The notes beneath the pieces were generated by a model. That model was not told the DNA's origin and ran no database searches. It saw only the letters and a program-made list of their open reading frames with translations. Below, in pieces: positions 24,501-35,464 of a stretch of DNA of 64,000 nucleotides (within the stretch, counting starts at the first letter, position 1; every line of letters starts with the position of its first letter). Origin of the DNA: Rotaria macrura. Its lineage: Eukaryota; Rotifera; Eurotatoria; Philodinida; Philodinidae. Made by a program: the position numbers and the translations under genes. The stretch is taken from positions 42,712 through 106,711 of the forward strand of contig OENT01000495.1 of NCBI GenBank assembly GCA_900239685.1, written 5' to 3'.

Positions 24501-27115
24501 TGGTGGGACTGTCGTTATTCCAGATCATGAACATTACAAAAATCCTAAACATTGGTATGATATGATGGTTCAACATGATGTAACTATTTGGAATAGTGTT
24601 CCGATGTTAATGCAAATGTTAGTTGAAAATTTATGGCACACTTCCAATCAAACTCAGTTAAGACACATTTTGCTAAGCGGCGATTGGATACCATTGTCAC
24701 TGCCGAAATCGATACAAACAACATTTGGTGACGAAGTAACAATTACTAGTTTAGGTGGTGCTACTGAAGCATCGATTTGGTCTATTGCATTTACTCAACC
24801 GAGAGAAGTATCTGCAGAATGGAAATCAATTCCTTATGGAATACCATTACGAAATCAAAAATATTATGTTTACGATACACATCTAGAAGATTGTCCATAA
24901 TGGGTTACCGGTGAACTATACATTGGTGGAATGAGCCTCGCTGATGGTTATTGGAACGATCAAGAAAAAACAGCATCAAGTTTTATTATTAATCCACGAA
25001 CAGGTGAACGTCTTTATCGGACAGGTGATTACGGCCGATTTATACCAGATGGCTATATCGAATTCATTGGTCGGAAAGATTTTCAAGTCAAAATTCATGG
25101 TCATCGCATTGAACTTGGGGAAATTGAACATCAATTACAGCAGCATTCAGATATTCATCAAGCTGTTGTTACTGTTGACAAATCAAACGAACACCTTATA
25201 GGATATTTAATTCCGGAAAGACATCCAGTCTATAATGATGAGTTTGATCAATCTGAAATTTTAATCACTGACCCGGTTGAACGTTCGCAGTTTAAGCTTG
25301 CAAGACATGGTATGCGACAACGAAATGGGGTTGAAAACAGTTTTCCATTGATGAAACCCACCTTCAGTGAAACGACAATCAAAAAGTATTTTGAAAGAAA
25401 GAGTTATCTACAATTCGTAAATGGAAATATTGAGAAATCTATCATTGATAATTTATTAAGAAAATGTTCCGATAGGAATCATGTTTATGGAATATCTCAA
25501 TCAAAATTTGATTACGATAATTTAAGTCAACTGTTGTCGGTATTGATACCTATTAATGTTGTTGATCAACCATTGCCCAAATATCGTTATGCATCAGCTG
25601 CAAATCTTTATCCTGTTCAGGTTTACATCGAGCTTCATACACCCCTAAATCACATTTTGCCAGGTCTCTTTTATCATAACCCAGACAAACATACGTTAGA
25701 ATTCATAAATAACAATGGTAATTGCATAGACGTCGATGCTCGTTTACATTTTGTCGGAAGATCATTCGCTGTAGCCCCACTTTACGGAGTGAAATTAGGT
25801 GCGGATTTCTGCATATTGGAAACAGGCTATATGATAGGATTACTAGAGCAGCAAGCATCTGATATGGATTGGGCCTTCGTTCAGGTGACTTGCGATCAAC
25901 TCACAATGTCTAGGCTTGGCTTAGATGAATTTGACACTCATTTTTGTTTCGAAATTAGAACAGCCAAAGAATCTGTGGCTAATCGTCATGATACCGATGA
26001 TCTAAAATGTATTGTTTATTTTAAAGCGTTTCAGAGTGATAGTGAGCGGTGGTTTAACTATGAAAGAGAAGGCCTCATTCCGATTCATTCCACTATCTAC
26101 CCAAGCACTGATATAGATGTACCGTTATACTTTGACTACCACGATCATAATAAACTCATCTTTTATGATTGTCAAGGTGCAATTTTCTTCATCGGACACC
26201 ATGAACATCGGCTAAAGATTGGTATACTTTCACATTTATTAATGGATAGTGCTTCTGCAGTGAACATTGGGATGTGTCCCATTGGAGCCCGCTCAGCGTT
26301 ACCCCCAAGAATTAACACATTATTGGATAGTATTCTCACTAATGGGGGATCAACTGATAAGAAAACGGTATTACATATATTATTCTTCGGAAATATTACT
26401 AATGAACAAATATCTGAACAAGTTATTTCCCAACCGAAACAGTTGCCAGACTGGAAGGAAATAGTAAAAACATTTCTACGCAAAAAGCTACCATCTTATA
26501 TGATACCAGCACATTTTATCAGTGTTTCAGAATTTCAATTGACTCCAAATGGTAAAATCGATCGAAATTCTTTATCCGAAATATCGGCATCAATCATNCA
26601 AGAAGAAGATATCTACGCCCCACCAAATACTGAATTGGAAGCAACAATTGCTAAAATTTGGACAGAGTTTATATTTATTGATCAATTCCGTGCAGATGAA
26701 ACCAACTTAAATTCTATCGGTTCGGAGAAGTTTATATCAACTAAAAGAGAAACAATAACTTCGGCAGGGGGTTTATCTTCAAATATCTCTCCAGTGAGTC
26801 TGCATGATTCCGTTAAAAATGATAGTCGTTTGAATCAAAATGAAAAATACGTAAATTCTGCTTCGAGCAAAATGCTGCAAAATGCTAAAACACAAATATC
26901 AGTTACAACTAGCTTCTTCGAATTGGGGGATGACTCGATTCTTCTTATTCGACTCTATCGTCAATATCAATCATTATTTTTATTTGAACCAGAACAGTTG
27001 ACTATGCGGCTATTTTTTGAGCATGTTACTATAGCCCAGCATGCTAAATTAATTGAAACAGCTATAAGAAATGATACTAAGTCAGAAAACTGGTATCCAT
27101 TACATATATCCAAAT
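21564..27115 (+). CDS. NRPS gene 1, exon 4: end of A1, T1, Cy, A2 with embedded oxidase, T2
   Basis: One 5.55-kb exon carries most of the assembly line. Order: the rest of A1 (YNLYGPAECT, YKTGDL, NGKVDRKAL), carrier T1 with its phosphopantetheine Ser in FFIGARSIL, a heterocyclization domain Cy, A2 split by an oxidase domain, and carrier T2 (FFELGDDSIL). The predicted product activity is loading Cys, coupling and cyclising it to thiazoline and oxidising it to thiazole. T2 has extra Ser/Asn/Lys-rich sequence between its first helix region and the FFELG motif. Two defects are visible. The frame shifts at an ambiguous N (23802), where one extra base restores it. An in-frame TAA at 24898 lies inside A2. 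No intron interrupts the exon, unlike the flanking A1 part. The spliced phase to 27176 is correct. Confidence 0.87.
22559..23800 (+). other. Heterocyclization (Cy) domain
   Basis: Family motifs in order: FPTSEIQQAYLFGR (Cy1), RHEALQIVF (Cy2), VAFDALILDLWS, which fits DxxxxDxxS (Cy3) and replaces the HHxxxDG of ordinary C domains, LPSFPLGPKLP (Cy4), and PIVFTCGVSM (Cy7). Known Cy domains condense Cys, Ser or Thr and close the side chain into a thiazoline or oxazoline. The Asp pair and Ser of Cy3 are present, so the domain looks catalytically complete. Confidence 0.88.
23802..23802. other. Ambiguous base at a frameshift
   Basis: The Cy-to-A2 linker reads in one frame up to this N and in another frame after it (PILLPLSKEQQL onward). 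Adding one base here makes the whole six-exon gene a multiple of three. The shift is most simply an assembly or consensus error, not a biological frameshift. Confidence 0.8.
24898..24900 (+). other. In-frame stop codon inside A2
   Basis: TAA lies in the same frame as the coding sequence on both sides: HLEDCP, stop, WVTGELYIGG. In relatives this position is an ordinary residue just before the A6 core (GELYIGG), so a single substitution (for example CAA or GAA to TAA) would explain it. It may mark a recent pseudogene, an assembly error or a polymorphic null allele. Confidence 0.9.
25360..26250 (+). other. FMN-dependent oxidase (SagB/nitroreductase-like) domain within A2
   Basis: The insertion contains KYRYASAANLYPVQVYIEL, the counterpart of the RxxPSxGxLYPxxxY segment of SagB/McbC-type and NRPS Ox domains, followed by LPGLFYHNPDKHTLE and a second half with GAIFFIGHHEHRLKIG and a Gly/Ala-rich SASAVNIGMCPIGARSALPP stretch. 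These flavoproteins oxidise thiazolines and oxazolines to the aromatic azoles. The assignment rests on motif resemblance and on position in a Cy-A-T module. Confidence 0.75.
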
Positions 27116-27175
27116 GTAAGACATTTTCATTTATTTTTTCATAGGATTAAAATATTTTAACTTAAAAATTTTTAG

Positions 27176-28633
27176 GCATCGTATCGTTTGCTCAAGAACG
27201 TATCTTTCTTGATGAAAGCGTTCGCTTTTTTAAAGAGACTGCTATTTATAACGAAGTATGGGCTCTAAAAATCAGCCATGGCTCATTAAAAGTGGATCGT
27301 TTATTACGTGCTTTTCGAAGCGTTCTGAAACAACATAAAATACTCCATACATCTCTGTATTTAAACGATACTGATGGTACTCTAACACAGAGTATCACTG
27401 ACAATTATCAGTTATTTAACTTTGCAAATGAGAAGACATTTGCAGATGATAGTGAACTTCATGAGACTATGTATGAAACTACAATTGATTCTAATCTCTT
27501 CGATTTATCAAACGGTCATATTTTTCATTGTCAAATACTGCGCCGTCAGAATTCAATCACTGAAAACAAGGACAATGATATCATTACAGGCTCTGATGCT
27601 GTCATTATTGCTTGCCACCATGTAGCAATGGATCGATCATCTTTTCTGCTCTTTGTTGATTATATTTGTGATGCTTATAATAGCAACACAATATATTCAG
27701 ATAACGAAGAAATCTTACAACAAATCGATTTTAGTATACATGAAAGAATAATGAATATGAATCAAGCGCGTAATTTTTGGCATTCTCAACTGGAAGGGCA
27801 CAATGTCGAATGTCAATTATCGTTGCCAACCGATCGTGAACGAACGACTTTCAACAAGCCGTCTGGAATTGCCTCTATTGTTCAAATATCTTTTAATGAT
27901 GATATTTCTTCAAAATTTCTCAACTATGCATCTGCACATAAAGTCACACCTTTTCAACTTGGACTTGCCACATTTTTGACCTTTCTCTACAAACTAACAT
28001 ATGGACAAAGTGACCTTTGTATTACTTATCTAAATGCCAATCGATACAGAAATGAATTACAAAGTATGATTGGAATGTTTGTTGCAACATTACCTTATTG
28101 TATTCAGCTTGCTTCACATTGGTCATTCGATGAACTCATCAAACATGTAAGAGAAAAGTGCTTATCAATTTTCGAGCATTCTCATTATCCACTACAAAAT
28201 ATTCTTGCTGATTCTCATCTAAATCAATCGAATGCTCCTTTCCTCGCTACAGCTTTGGACTTATTCACTGAGTCTTCTGATATGAATCCTTTAAATTTTG
28301 ATGGTGCCATCTTAGAACAAGTCCCATTAAGATCATCATTAGAACGGGCTAAATTTGATTTTATGTTGAAATTTATTCATAATCCAGCACGTAACGATGG
28401 AAAGCTTTCATGTCGTTTCATCTGCTCGCATGATCTATTCAACTTGACAACAGTTGCGAAGATAGCAGAAAGGTTTCAACAATTGTTCCATCAACTTTTC
28501 GATTCAAAACCTAGAAATGTTATTATTGATCCATCTATTACAAACATCAAGCAACTATCCCTTATTTTACCGAATGAAGCTCGAGAAGTACAAGAAACAA
28601 TGTTCCACCGGTTATCGACTGTTGACAATGAAG
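27176..28633 (+). CDS. NRPS gene 1, exon 5: C-terminal condensation domain (C2)
   Basis: Joined in phase to the T2 exon by a 60-bp intron (27116-27175, GTAAGA...TTTTTAG), giving HISKC-IVSFAQERIFLDE. This is a full C domain of about 470 residues. The catalytic motif is HHVAMDR, so both His and the Asp of HHxxxDG are kept and only the Gly differs. Later motifs IGMFVATLPYCI and YPLQNIL are present. No adenylation domain follows. A terminal C domain can release a chain onto an amine or alcohol, as in several fungal and bacterial systems, and that is the likely role here. The exon ends at a strong donor, GAAG|GTATGT. Confidence 0.85.
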
Positions 28634-28772
28634 GTATGTTTCTGTGTTTCACATGTTTTTCAATGTCAAGGCATTATGAGATTTTTAATCAATTACAATA
28701 TGTCTGAAGATTCACAAAAAGAATAGTAAGAATTTTCCAGAGATCCCTGTAATCCATCTTCTACTTTTTTAG

Positions 28773-28903
28773 AGATGAGAATGATCAACGATTTGCTTGA
28801 GTTTCAAAACGTCAAGATGATCCTTGTTACGATGATTGTCACCATTGCGTTCCCCATTTTTCTATCTTTTCTTGTAAAGGATAGCTCGATTTTTGCAGAA
28901 TAA
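28773..28903 (+). CDS. NRPS gene 1, proposed last exon: short tail with one hydrophobic segment
   Basis: From the donor at 28634, the acceptor CTACTTTTTTAG at 28772 gives a 139-bp intron in the right phase and an exon that reads about 43 residues to a TAA at 28901-28903. It contains MILVTMIVTIAFPIFLSFLV, a plausible single transmembrane helix. With it the gene model sums to a multiple of three. If the intron is not used, the exon 5 frame reads on for 24 codons to a TGA at 28705-28707. There is no homology support, so the exon is tentative. Confidence 0.45.
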
Positions 28904-31059
28904 CTATATTAAAAGAGAATGTTATTTGAGTAAAACTTTTGTATTTTGTGAATGTGGCAGTGGGGTCACGATAGTTGAGTTGAATATCGCTTTTGAAGGG
29001 ACAAGTATAATTCTATTCTTTGTTTCGTCGATTCCACTATCATATTATCCTACTATACACACGGATCCAATCAAGTTATAACCTACTACATGCACGACTC
29101 TTTGTCTCGAGGAATTTCAAGTTATATTACTGAGTTTTTTCTAAAATTAGAATTCTATTGGTTCAGATTTGTTTAGGTTCGTCCCAGTTACGAGTAGAGT
29201 AGATCAAAAAGATAAGCGTCTTATTGACTAAATTCTGCAGTAAGATTGCTTCTTGGCGTGAAAACCACAAAACCGTAATATTTAAATTAAACAGGTAGAC
29301 TATAGAATGTCAAAATAATACAAATACTGATATTTCTCACACGTCATTATCCATTGTTACGGAAACGCATTTATTAATCTTTAGAATGCCTTTTTCACTG
29401 TTGCTAGGCGACTTACATTTACAATTTTTTGCGAAAGTATATGCGAGTTTCACAAAATAATCAAACACCTTGTTCTATAAAATGATGCTCTAAACAGTTG
29501 TTAATGACACGGTGCAGGAAAAAGTGACATCACAAAGCCATCGTTTTACGGAATTCGGTGAAAATAATGAACCTAGTGAATGAAAGAAGAGCCATGCTTT
29601 AGTTAGCAAACGACCCACGAAATGAAATAACGTATTACATAGAACTATGAGGAAATACAAGATAGTTAAATACCGTTGTATAGCCTATTTCAAATCTTAC
29701 GAGATACTGTTCATCGCATGGCACGATCGTCGCGTAATAGTATAAGGTGTTCACACATCTGTCCCTGGTGAATATCGAATTTTGGAAATTTTATCAAGTC
29801 ATTCTTTACAACAGTTAACAAGGCAACTGCGATTTGTGCAACTTATAGGTCCACCATTTTAGTGAGAAGTAAAATATAAGAAACTGTTAAGAGTAGAGTT
29901 CTTTTAATAGAAATAAATTTTGTAAAGTCTTCTAAAATTAGCTAGATCACCTTCTCGGTCAGAAACTGCATAGAATGTGTAAAAATTCGAAAAAAATTGG
30001 GCTTTATTGCATGCTAATCGGGATTTTTCATAGTCAGTTATAGAAAGCAAAAAAGGACGAATTGGAAATCATAAATTTTCTAACATTTAATTCTTTGTCG
30101 CATATTCAGAAATCTCTTTGTAAAAGAAGCCTCATACACATATAGACGCCTGAAGATTTGTATTTTCGAGTATTGATACGCCTGCGTAGCGTATTCAGTT
30201 TGGAAGCATCCATAAGAATCATATTTTGTGTCTGAAAATCTGATTAAATAATGAAGACATATCGTATCTGTTTCCACACTAAAATTTTTACAGATTTCAG
30301 CAACTGTCACAATCATTTGCCCACGTAAATATTTGAGTGAGCACGATACCAATGGTTCGAATGATTACACGTGTTTATGAAATGCTTGTTTTGCTAAGTA
30401 AATCATCCAAGCTGTCTCTTAAAAACTACAAAAAAAGTTAAATTTTCGCTGAAAACTCTTGTATTGATAAATTTTTCAAAAAAAACATTTGTTCTGATGA
30501 TTTCCCTGCTTTTCTTATCGAATCTTCGATGTAAAAAGAGTAAATCTGCTGATTTTAATCTATGCTATGTTGATAGACAGCACCCGACATCTTTGCATTC
30601 ATCATGAAAGATGACTAACAAGAATATCGAACATTTCGGATTCAGAGAATGAGATTATTTTAGAAAGAGAAAATTTTTAGCTATTATAGATAATTACAGG
30701 TAATCAAACCTTCATTTTATTGATATTTTGACATTCACGAATAATAAGTACTGTATATGTAATGTTCACTCTGATTAAACTAAGCTAATCAAGCGAACAT
30801 CAGTTACAAATGCTCCTATATTGGAAAATCCTAAGAAAGTTGTCAATAACCAGGGAAACTATAAAGACATTTACGTTATCTCATAGCAGATGCACCATAA
30901 TTAATGACCGATTTTGTCTTCAGTACTTTCATCTGTAACTAGATTTTAGTAAAAAACAGAGTAATTATACCACTAGATGCAAGCTGTAAAAATCTACAAT
31001 CTCCACATTTGTTATGTCAGAAGTCTTCCCCTTCGATCATAAGACGGAACGAATGGTAC
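28904..31059. other. Gene-free spacer between the NRPS genes, part 1
   Basis: No adenylation, carrier or release domain continues from C2 here, and no other gene is supported. AT-rich sequence without visible repeats by eye. Confidence 0.5.
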
Positions 31060-31560
31060 ATACTCCTTTCTAGTACTCTCTAAAAAATAACCGTTTCCCA
31101 GAAAACCAATGCAAAAAGGTTTGCGAGGCTCGGAAACCCATTTCTTACTCTCGGGAACTGTTTCAAGGGTTTCCGAAAGCTCGGAAACCCACTTTTTACC
31201 ATCAGAAACTCTTAAAAGGTTTCCGATAGTAACAAACTCGTAAACCGAAAATGGTTCCCGANTCGGGAACCATTTTCGGTTTACGAGTTTGTTACTATCG
31301 GAAACCTTTTAAGAGTTTCTGATGGTAAAAAGTGGGTTTCCGAGCTTTCGGAAACCCTTGAAACAGTTCCCGAGAGTAAGAAATGGGTTTCCGAGCTTCG
31401 CAAACCTTTTTGCGTTGGTTTTCTGGGAAACGGTTATTTTTTAGAGAGTACAGTGGCTAATACGTCTGCCTGGAAAGCAGGAGGTGCATGGCTCGATTCC
31501 ATGCGAGAGGAAGTTACTCTTTTGTTCCGTTCTGTAGTCATACCATCACGTTACTGTCTT
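31060..31560 (+). repeat. tRNA-derived SINE-like repeat, interrupted by a MITE
   Basis: Removing the MITE at 31076-31448 with one copy of its TA joins CTCCTTTCTAGTA to CAGTGGCTAATACGTCTGCC and restores a tRNA-like shape. The acceptor CCTTTC can pair with GAGAGG, the anticodon-arm-like CTGC-CTGGAAA-GCAG would read GGA, and a T arm CATGG-CTCGATT-CCATG holds the B box. A non-tRNA body with TTCCGTTCTGT follows. A related, uninterrupted copy lies at 44154-44270. GGA would be serine, but the long variable arm of tRNA-Ser is missing, so this is a derived repeat and not a working tRNA. Confidence 0.6.
31076..31448. mobile_element. Near-perfect palindromic MITE flanked by TA
   Basis: A 373-bp palindrome whose centre falls exactly on the single N at 31262. 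I count about two mismatches between the arms. The ends are CTCTCTAAAAAATAACCG and its reverse complement, with TA directly outside both (31074-31075 and 31449-31450). The word GGAAACC(C) recurs through both arms. High arm identity suggests a young copy. The central N is typical of assembly trouble at a hairpin. Confidence 0.85.
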
Positions 31561-34500
31561 GGTGATGTCGGATGATAATGAAAATGAGAATAAGAGAAAT
31601 AAAGACATAACAACATTAAAGAATATTTTAATTTGGTTATTTTTGTCTTCAAAACAAGTTCAATTCCATGCAATTAATTCTCAACGTTCCAAAACGATAA
31701 TCTTTTATACATCAATCAGTGATTCCTTTTTTTTCTTATTTTACTATTAAATCTTCTGATACTCTTTCTAAAAAGAAAACCAAATTTATAACAAGATGAA
31801 ACGTGAAAACCTCCACTCACTCCAAAGTGAAGCTTATGTTAAACGGGTCATTTTTCTTTAAGAAAAAGGAAAATTTTCTTTTGCACATTTTGCTTACTGT
31901 CGGAAACGGATAGCACAGAATTTTGCTTGCTTTAAAGGCAGAAAGGACAAAATTAAAGTACGCCTTACTTTGTAGATTGTAGGCTTTTTCATGATTGATC
32001 TTGTGGCATATTCCCTCTTTTAAAAAACAGAAGTAGAGATTAGAATACAAAACGCAAAAACCGATCATTGATTATGGGGAATTCGTTAATCATGGCTTCT
32101 AAGAGATAACCCGGTGTTCCAAAACTTTAACTTACAGTTTCCCTCGAAGCATCTTCGATTTTATAGAGTTCAAAATTATATTATTCCATGGACGTTAGCA
32201 TTATAGTTTCTAATATCCTAAACAATATATTCGATACTAAATAAGAGCCCGTGAAAATTGGGATTTAGAGGTACACTAAAATAAAATGTGTAGCACCTAC
32301 ATGCCGTTAGTTTTCGTGTCGCGATGTTCAGCATGTAAATGTATCGTAATTAGAATGTGCCACTTTGTGTCTGTGGATTATTCATTCACTGTCTCTGTAT
32401 GCTTGCACAGCTCTATATAAGCAACATGATCGAATATACTAAGCATAAATTTTCAAAATCATATTTATTCAAACTGTTTCTTGATTATTCATGATTCGAG
32501 AACATACTGTTCTCGATCCATGGTCGAGTGAGGACTACCCTGAAATGGTCTGGGCGAGATGAAAGAAACTCAAAACTAATCAGATCCCAATATCTGACTT
32601 GTAAGAGTTATTTAGAATATGGCTAAATCCATGAAAATGAATTGAAAAGATTTCATGATATGCTTGTACAGTAAAAAATAAAAAATGCACTGTTTACTAG
32701 ATTCGAATCCTACTTTTAGAATGTATCCTCATGTGTTGTGCTCTTGTTGAACAAAATGTGTCACAAATCACAACATACGTGCCTCATTTTATTGTAGTGT
32801 GTATAATTGATGATTCGGAAAATGCGAATAGCCAGTAGAATTATGGAAACTTCGAAATTTAAGTTTTATAGTTGGATAATTTCAAAGGTGGCCAATCAAA
32901 AACAAAAGTTTGTCAGAAAACGTTTTACCTATTGAGTTTGTTAAGTACTCATGATTCATCATTTCGATGAAAAAGTTTTCTCGATTTGATCAACAAATAA
33001 GGATGCTATAGGGTAAAACTACTAGTAAGCATCTGAGCTCTATTACCTAGAACAATTTTAAACTTTCAGTATCTTGACCCTGGAATTGTGATGTGATGAA
33101 TAAATCGAAGAAAAATTTCCATCAAAATGATAAATTGGGAGTACTATACAAACTCAATAGGTAAGAAGTCTTCCGTGAAAGGTTTGCTTTTATGGCTGGG
33201 TACTCATGAAAGTATCCAGTTATAGAAAAAAAAATGTAGAAATGCTTCGCAACTCACTTACCTATTTTCATCAAGTGAACTACTAATTATATCTTCAAAT
33301 CCTGTTTTTGACGGACTCTCATTTAGTAACTAAATCATTCTTTATGCTAGTATCAATCATTGAGCTACCTCCTAGAAGAATATTATTTCCAAACCAGTAC
33401 AATTAATAAAATTATTTAAAGATTACTCTCATTTGGTTTTATCAATGAGGCTGAGTTTGTTGAGCACATTTATGTAGATTTGATCAAAATTTGTTTGAAT
33501 CACGTGATGGTAACAGGTTCAAAAATCAGCCAGAGAAAACTAACGTTACTAAATTATGTGGCTGAATCTGATGGAAATCGAGTTTCACACTTATAATGTT
33601 AGTTGATAATGTGCTACGATTGCATTCATTATTAAGCAGTATGCCGTATTATTGGAATACTAAGAATACTAATCAATGCGTTCTCTATGTTTACATGTGT
33701 TTTCCAAAACTAGTTGAATAGTATTGTTTTTTCTTTTAAGCTAGAAAATACGCTCTTTCTCGTTAAATCACAATATAGAAGTTGTAGAATTGTAACAATA
33801 TTGATGACTTAATTAATTATTACGTTCCCAACTATTGACCATTTATTTCCTCCCTCTATTTTTATCTAATCGTGATTGAGGTCCTTCTCTTTAATAGCAA
33901 TACTTGAGTAGCGATCACCGAATCCTGCTTATTTTAGCAAGATGTCGTGATGTTTAAAATCAAACGACAGAAATTTTAAGAAAACAGATACGAACTACTT
34001 TACCTTTTGTTCCTCTGGTTGTAGAAAATCGGTGTGGGAATCAAGTTATTTTTCGGAATCCAACAAGCAATCGACGAGTAAATGCACTATGAAAAATTAA
34101 TTCATGCTTAAAAATCCATATGACCCTAACTGTTGAACTTAAAAACTGGAAGGCTTATCCAATATATTGTTTGAAGGAATAATATCATATTCGTTTCAGA
34201 GAAATAATCAGACATCAGTAAGATTTCAGAGATTTCAATGGTTTCCTTTCAAAGAACACAATCCATTAAAGTGAAGAAAGAGCCACGTTCACAGAAATCT
34301 TCCCATTTTATATTTCCTCAAATGCATTGAATAAGTACTATAGAAGATCTATCGTACCATAATATTTTCAAGTCAGTTTATTGTATATATATGAGCTACA
34401 ATCTGAATTCTTTGAGCATTATTAGTGGATACCAAGTTACAAATGCAACAAAACTAGAAGTCTTACATGGATAAGATAGAAGGAAATGAAAAACAATGAG

Positions 34501-35464
34501 CTTTTCGCTTTATTAGGAAAAAATTAAGAGAATATAAACTCAAATTTCGAGCTTTCAATGCGTGAGAATGGAAAAGTTTCAGTTGCAGCTTCTCTAGGAA
34601 TTCGACCGTGCAACCCCCACAAGAAGAAACTACCACTCATCCACAAAACAATAAGAAAGTAGTTAACGCAACCCCTCCAGAATTTAGATGTGAAGTACGA
34701 TGTAACTGCTGTTGCTAATTTCATGAAATGTATTCACTCTGATTTATCTTGCATAACAATAGCTCCTAACCAATATCATCTATTCTCTAGAATTACAGCC
34801 AAGGAGAAGTTAATCTGATATTATGATATCTAATTGGAAAAGGTTTTTGATATTAAATTGATAACTGCTGTCACTGTATGTGACATATGTGAACCCTTTC
34901 TGCCACGGTCTACAGAATGGAAGAAGGAGAGAGAAGATCCCAATTCCTACATTATGAACTGTAACACTCCTTCCAGATAGTAAATTCACAAAAACTTATG
35001 CGCAAATAATTCACGTGAAAATACAAAAGAGAGATACCATACACTGCAAAGCTTTGGATACTTTCATCTATAACATAGAAACATATATTTTATGCCCGTT
35101 CAGCGGATAATGAGTATTTCAAAAATACATACCTAACGCAAATATTTCTTTTGAGAAGCTTGGCATGAGGTCAAAATATCCATGCCTATCATAATAATGG
35201 TTTATATTATCCTGGCCTTCATTTCCTTCTCTACACCTCTCTAATATTCTATCGTTTACGTTAAGGAACTTCTTCTTTTCATGCAAATGATACTACTAGT
35301 AATATGAGAAAGTTAAACGAAGTGGGAAAAAATCAACGTGAGTATTACTTCTGGAAAAATTTGGGATATAAACGCATTCAAAACAAAAGTGAATATTAAT
35401 TTACTCAGATAAAATAGAATCCCACTAAAACAGCCATCGATCTCGAAATGGACAGAAAGACTTC
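31561..35464. other. Gene-free spacer between the NRPS genes, part 2
   Basis: About 3.9 kb with no supported gene. A TATA-like CTCTATATAAGCAAC occurs at about 32409-32423 and a small hairpin (CGAGAACATACTGTTCTCG) near 32500. Neither could be tied to a transcript or to a complete long terminal repeat. The promoter of NRPS gene 2 should lie in the last part. Confidence 0.45.

Larger units (their letters stand above)
23880..26585 (+). other. Adenylation domain A2, cysteine-type, split by an oxidase domain
   Basis: A1-A5 cores are LTYEQL, GAAYLPLD, IYTSGSTGKPKG, FDLSVYDIFG and SLGGATEASIW. Reading the specificity positions by alignment to the GrsA phenylalanine domain gives D-L-Y-N-L-S-L-I-W-K, the established cysteine code. 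After RKDFQVKIHGHRIELGEIE (A8) there is an insertion of about 390 residues before A9-A10 (LPSYMIPAHF, LTPNGKIDRN). The insertion is the oxidase domain. Placement between A8 and A9 matches known bacterial thiazole modules such as myxothiazol MtaD. Confidence 0.86.

Noticed and set aside
26172..26483. Antisense ORF of 103 residues within A2
   Set aside because: It lies opposite the conserved oxidase/A2 coding frame and is a shadow.
31449..31510. A functional tRNA-Ser(GGA)
   Set aside because: The 5' half is separated by a MITE, the long variable arm of tRNA-Ser is missing, and a related copy at 44154 shows this is an interspersed repeat.
32286..32520. Solo LTR with the TATA box CTCTATATAAGC
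   Set aside because: I could not define TG...CA ends, a target duplication or a second copy in the window.
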